The notes beneath the pieces are model-generated. The model did not search any database and was not told the DNA's origin. It worked only from the letters and a program-made list of their open reading frames with translations. Positions 29,206 through 30,848 of a stretch of DNA of 30,848 bases are shown here, piece after piece; the stretch's first letter is position 1, and each line of letters opens with the position of its first letter. Source of the DNA: Brachionus koreanus. Its lineage: Eukaryota; Rotifera; Eurotatoria; Ploima; Brachionidae. The translations under genes and the position numbers were made by a program. The stretch lies in NCBI GenBank assembly GCA_016987375.1, contig PJRA01000403.1, forward strand, positions 629,820 to 660,667. The letters run 5' to 3'.

Positions 29206-29939
29206 TCTGAAAACCATCTCTCGATTTTTTGTGTTCAAACCAAACAATTTGTTCAAGTTGGAAAACTAAAAATTTGGTTTTGTTTTGGTAATGTAAGTCA
29301 TCGTTGATGTTTTTTACTATGTTTGTTTATTGACTGTCTGTCAAATCTTATCATTAGGAAATAATTTATTAACTGATTCTAGTGAAGAGGCCGAAAAAAG
29401 TCGTAGCTGCATTTTCAATACAAGATGCATATTCATTAAATCATGTTTCTTTGCTATATTTGCTAATTCATTTTTTACTTACTTGTTAGAATTATTTATT
29501 TATTTATTTATATCAATTAAAAAATCATTCATGCAAAAAAAAATTAAAGTTCATTGAACTTTTTTACAAAGGGCATAATGTCGATGACCGATTTCTATAG
29601 GTTTTTTTTCATTTTGATATTTTTTAATTTTTGTCTTAAAATGGCCAGTTATTGAGAAACTCAAATTTAGTTAGATGAGACTAAATCATTTAATTTGACT
29701 TTTATGTACTTTATGCCCTTTTTTGCCATATGTTACCATGTATTTCTTTTACTTGCATGTTATCTTTTATGAGCTCCTAATAAAATATCTACAGCTAATA
29801 AAAATAAATAAATTATTAAAAAGATTAAATAAATAAATAAATCCTAGGTTAGTTCCAAGATTCCAAATTTTTCATTAACTAAAATTAAAAATTTAAAATA
29901 TATAAGTTCATTAAAGAAACATGCTAGATTTTTATTATG
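29206..29939. other. Spacer with one ambiguous open stretch
   Basis: At 29330-29557 plus-strand frames give NNLLTDSSEEAEKSRSCIFN followed by a hydrophobic, T-rich tail. The opposite strand is also open there (MNMHLVLKMQLRLFSASSLE). I cannot tell which, if either, is real. Confidence 0.35.
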
Positions 29940-30322
29940 TCATTGACAATAGATGGAATTGGAAATTTGCTTCCTACAGTGCAATATCTGGCTGGCTGAT
30001 ATGTTAAGTAGATCTAAATGTATTTCAAAATTCGATTAGATATCTGGTTGCAACAAACTGATTTTAGAGATGTCAAGAAACATAACCTGGTTTTGTACAC
30101 ATACGGGATTTCAATATAAGAGGTTGAATTTTAAAATAAATGCAACGGCATATTCATATTTTGCTCAAACAAAATTATACACTTGAAAAGTTCCCAAAAA
30201 GATTAAATGGATCAGGTTTAGCAGTAAATAAATCTAAATGTGAGTTTAGCAAAATAAAGTTGAATTTTTTTGGCTTAAAGTTTTCTAACAAATGTATGTT
30301 AGTTTTTTATCCTACATTTTAA
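29940..30322 (+). pseudogene. Ty3/gypsy-type reverse transcriptase fragment, catalytic segment missing
   Basis: Frames in order give NLLPTVQYLA, LADMLSRSKCISKFD, LILEMSRNITWFCTHTGFQY and KRLNFKINA. This is the classic RT run LPTI---L----YFSK-D--SGY-Q---------T-F-TH-G---YKRL-FG. It then jumps to PKRLNGSGLAVNKSKCEFSK and LNFFGLKFS, the block that normally follows the YxDD active site. The YxDD segment itself is missing, and several stops and frameshifts are present. It is a dead LTR-retrotransposon remnant of the animal genome, without visible LTRs. Confidence 0.8.
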
Positions 30323-30848
30323 ATTCAATTACGATATTAAATCGTAGCCTCTTCAATCATAAATCAAACTAATAATTAATAATTTTAGAGTAATAGACAT
30401 GATTTAGAAAATAAATTTTTTTTTATAGAATGGAAAATGAAAATTTGAAAATAATAGAATTTTTTAGTTCATTTTTTGAAATATTTTTGGGCTGTTAGAA
30501 AAGTTTTATACACATTTGTTTGAAAATAGAACTTGTCAAAAGATTTTTAATGATGATTTGATTGAATCTATCTTGTAAAAAAAATTTATCAAGCATGCTT
30601 CCAAATGACGAAATTGATCAGGATACTTTTTTAGTACAATAGAGCAGAACAAAATGTTAAAAATTCTTATAACTTTTCTTTTAAAAGCAAAAAGCAAGTT
30701 CTGTAAATGTAACATGGTGCAACATTCAAAGTTGCACTATTAAAAACAATCTGGTAAAACTCAGCAAATTTAGCATGATTTAAAGAGGTAAGCAGGATCT
30801 TTCAGGATTTTCGCCCGATATGACGCCCTAATTGCCTGTGCCTGAAAA
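30323..30848. other. Spacer to the window edge
   Basis: AT-rich with no gene. The last 65 bases (from about 30784) are distinctly GC-richer (AGCAGGATCTTTCAGGATTT onwards) and may be the beginning of a gene or repeat cut by the window edge. Confidence 0.4.

Noticed and set aside
1..30848. CRISPR array, bacterial operon or prophage
   Set aside because: No regularly spaced direct repeats, no ribosome-binding-site-led gene clusters, and clear spliceosomal gene structure; the window is eukaryotic.

Overview
The window looks like nuclear DNA of an AT-rich invertebrate animal. By eye well over 70 percent is A+T. Genes are split by spliceosomal introns, the standard code fits, and the long spacers are full of decayed transposons. 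Very short introns (46-55 nt) beside TE-laden long ones, and a ciliary gene next to a peptide-receptor-like GPCR, would suit a monogonont rotifer such as Brachionus. Another AT-rich invertebrate cannot be excluded, and the taxon is inference.

Two host genes can be read with confidence. The first is an apparently intronless rhodopsin-family GPCR (6556-7851, +, 431 aa). The second is a ten-exon gene (14260-24920, +) encoding an apparent CFAP92/KIAA1257-family (DUF4550) cilia and flagella protein. I joined ten open blocks at splice sites that all keep phase, giving 3864 nt (1287 codons plus stop). Its first intron is a 47-nt GC-AG intron, and a 13/14 match to the RFX X-box lies 282 bp upstream of the ATG.

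The rest is mostly mobile-element debris. It includes an internally deleted piggyBac element with TTAA duplications (9047-10018); a piggyBac-type MITE in two copies (2419-2630, 22522-22739) and a lone related terminus (19045); and a second, fold-back MITE family (3424-3588, 10613-10844). There are three mariner/Tc1 transposase relics (4735-5370 +, 12495-12960 -, 25767-26640 +, the last with an inverted copy of its 5' end), a non-LTR reverse transcriptase tail (11290-11700), and a Ty3/gypsy reverse transcriptase fragment without its YxDD segment (29940-30322). A minus-strand AT-hook peptide (12028-12210), a 50-bp copy of the end of CFAP92 exon 8 (27200-27249) and a few unassigned exon-like stretches complete the picture.

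Layout: 1-6500 AT-rich spacer with MITE and mariner relics; 6.5-7.9 kb GPCR; 7.9-13.9 kb transposon graveyard; 13.9-24.9 kb CFAP92 gene with its putative X-box; 24.9-30.8 kb relics and unassigned exon-like pieces. I found no RNA gene, CRISPR array or operon. I see no new multi-gene system; the most notable signals are the X-box with the ciliary gene, the GC-AG mini-intron, and the piggyBac/MITE terminus family.
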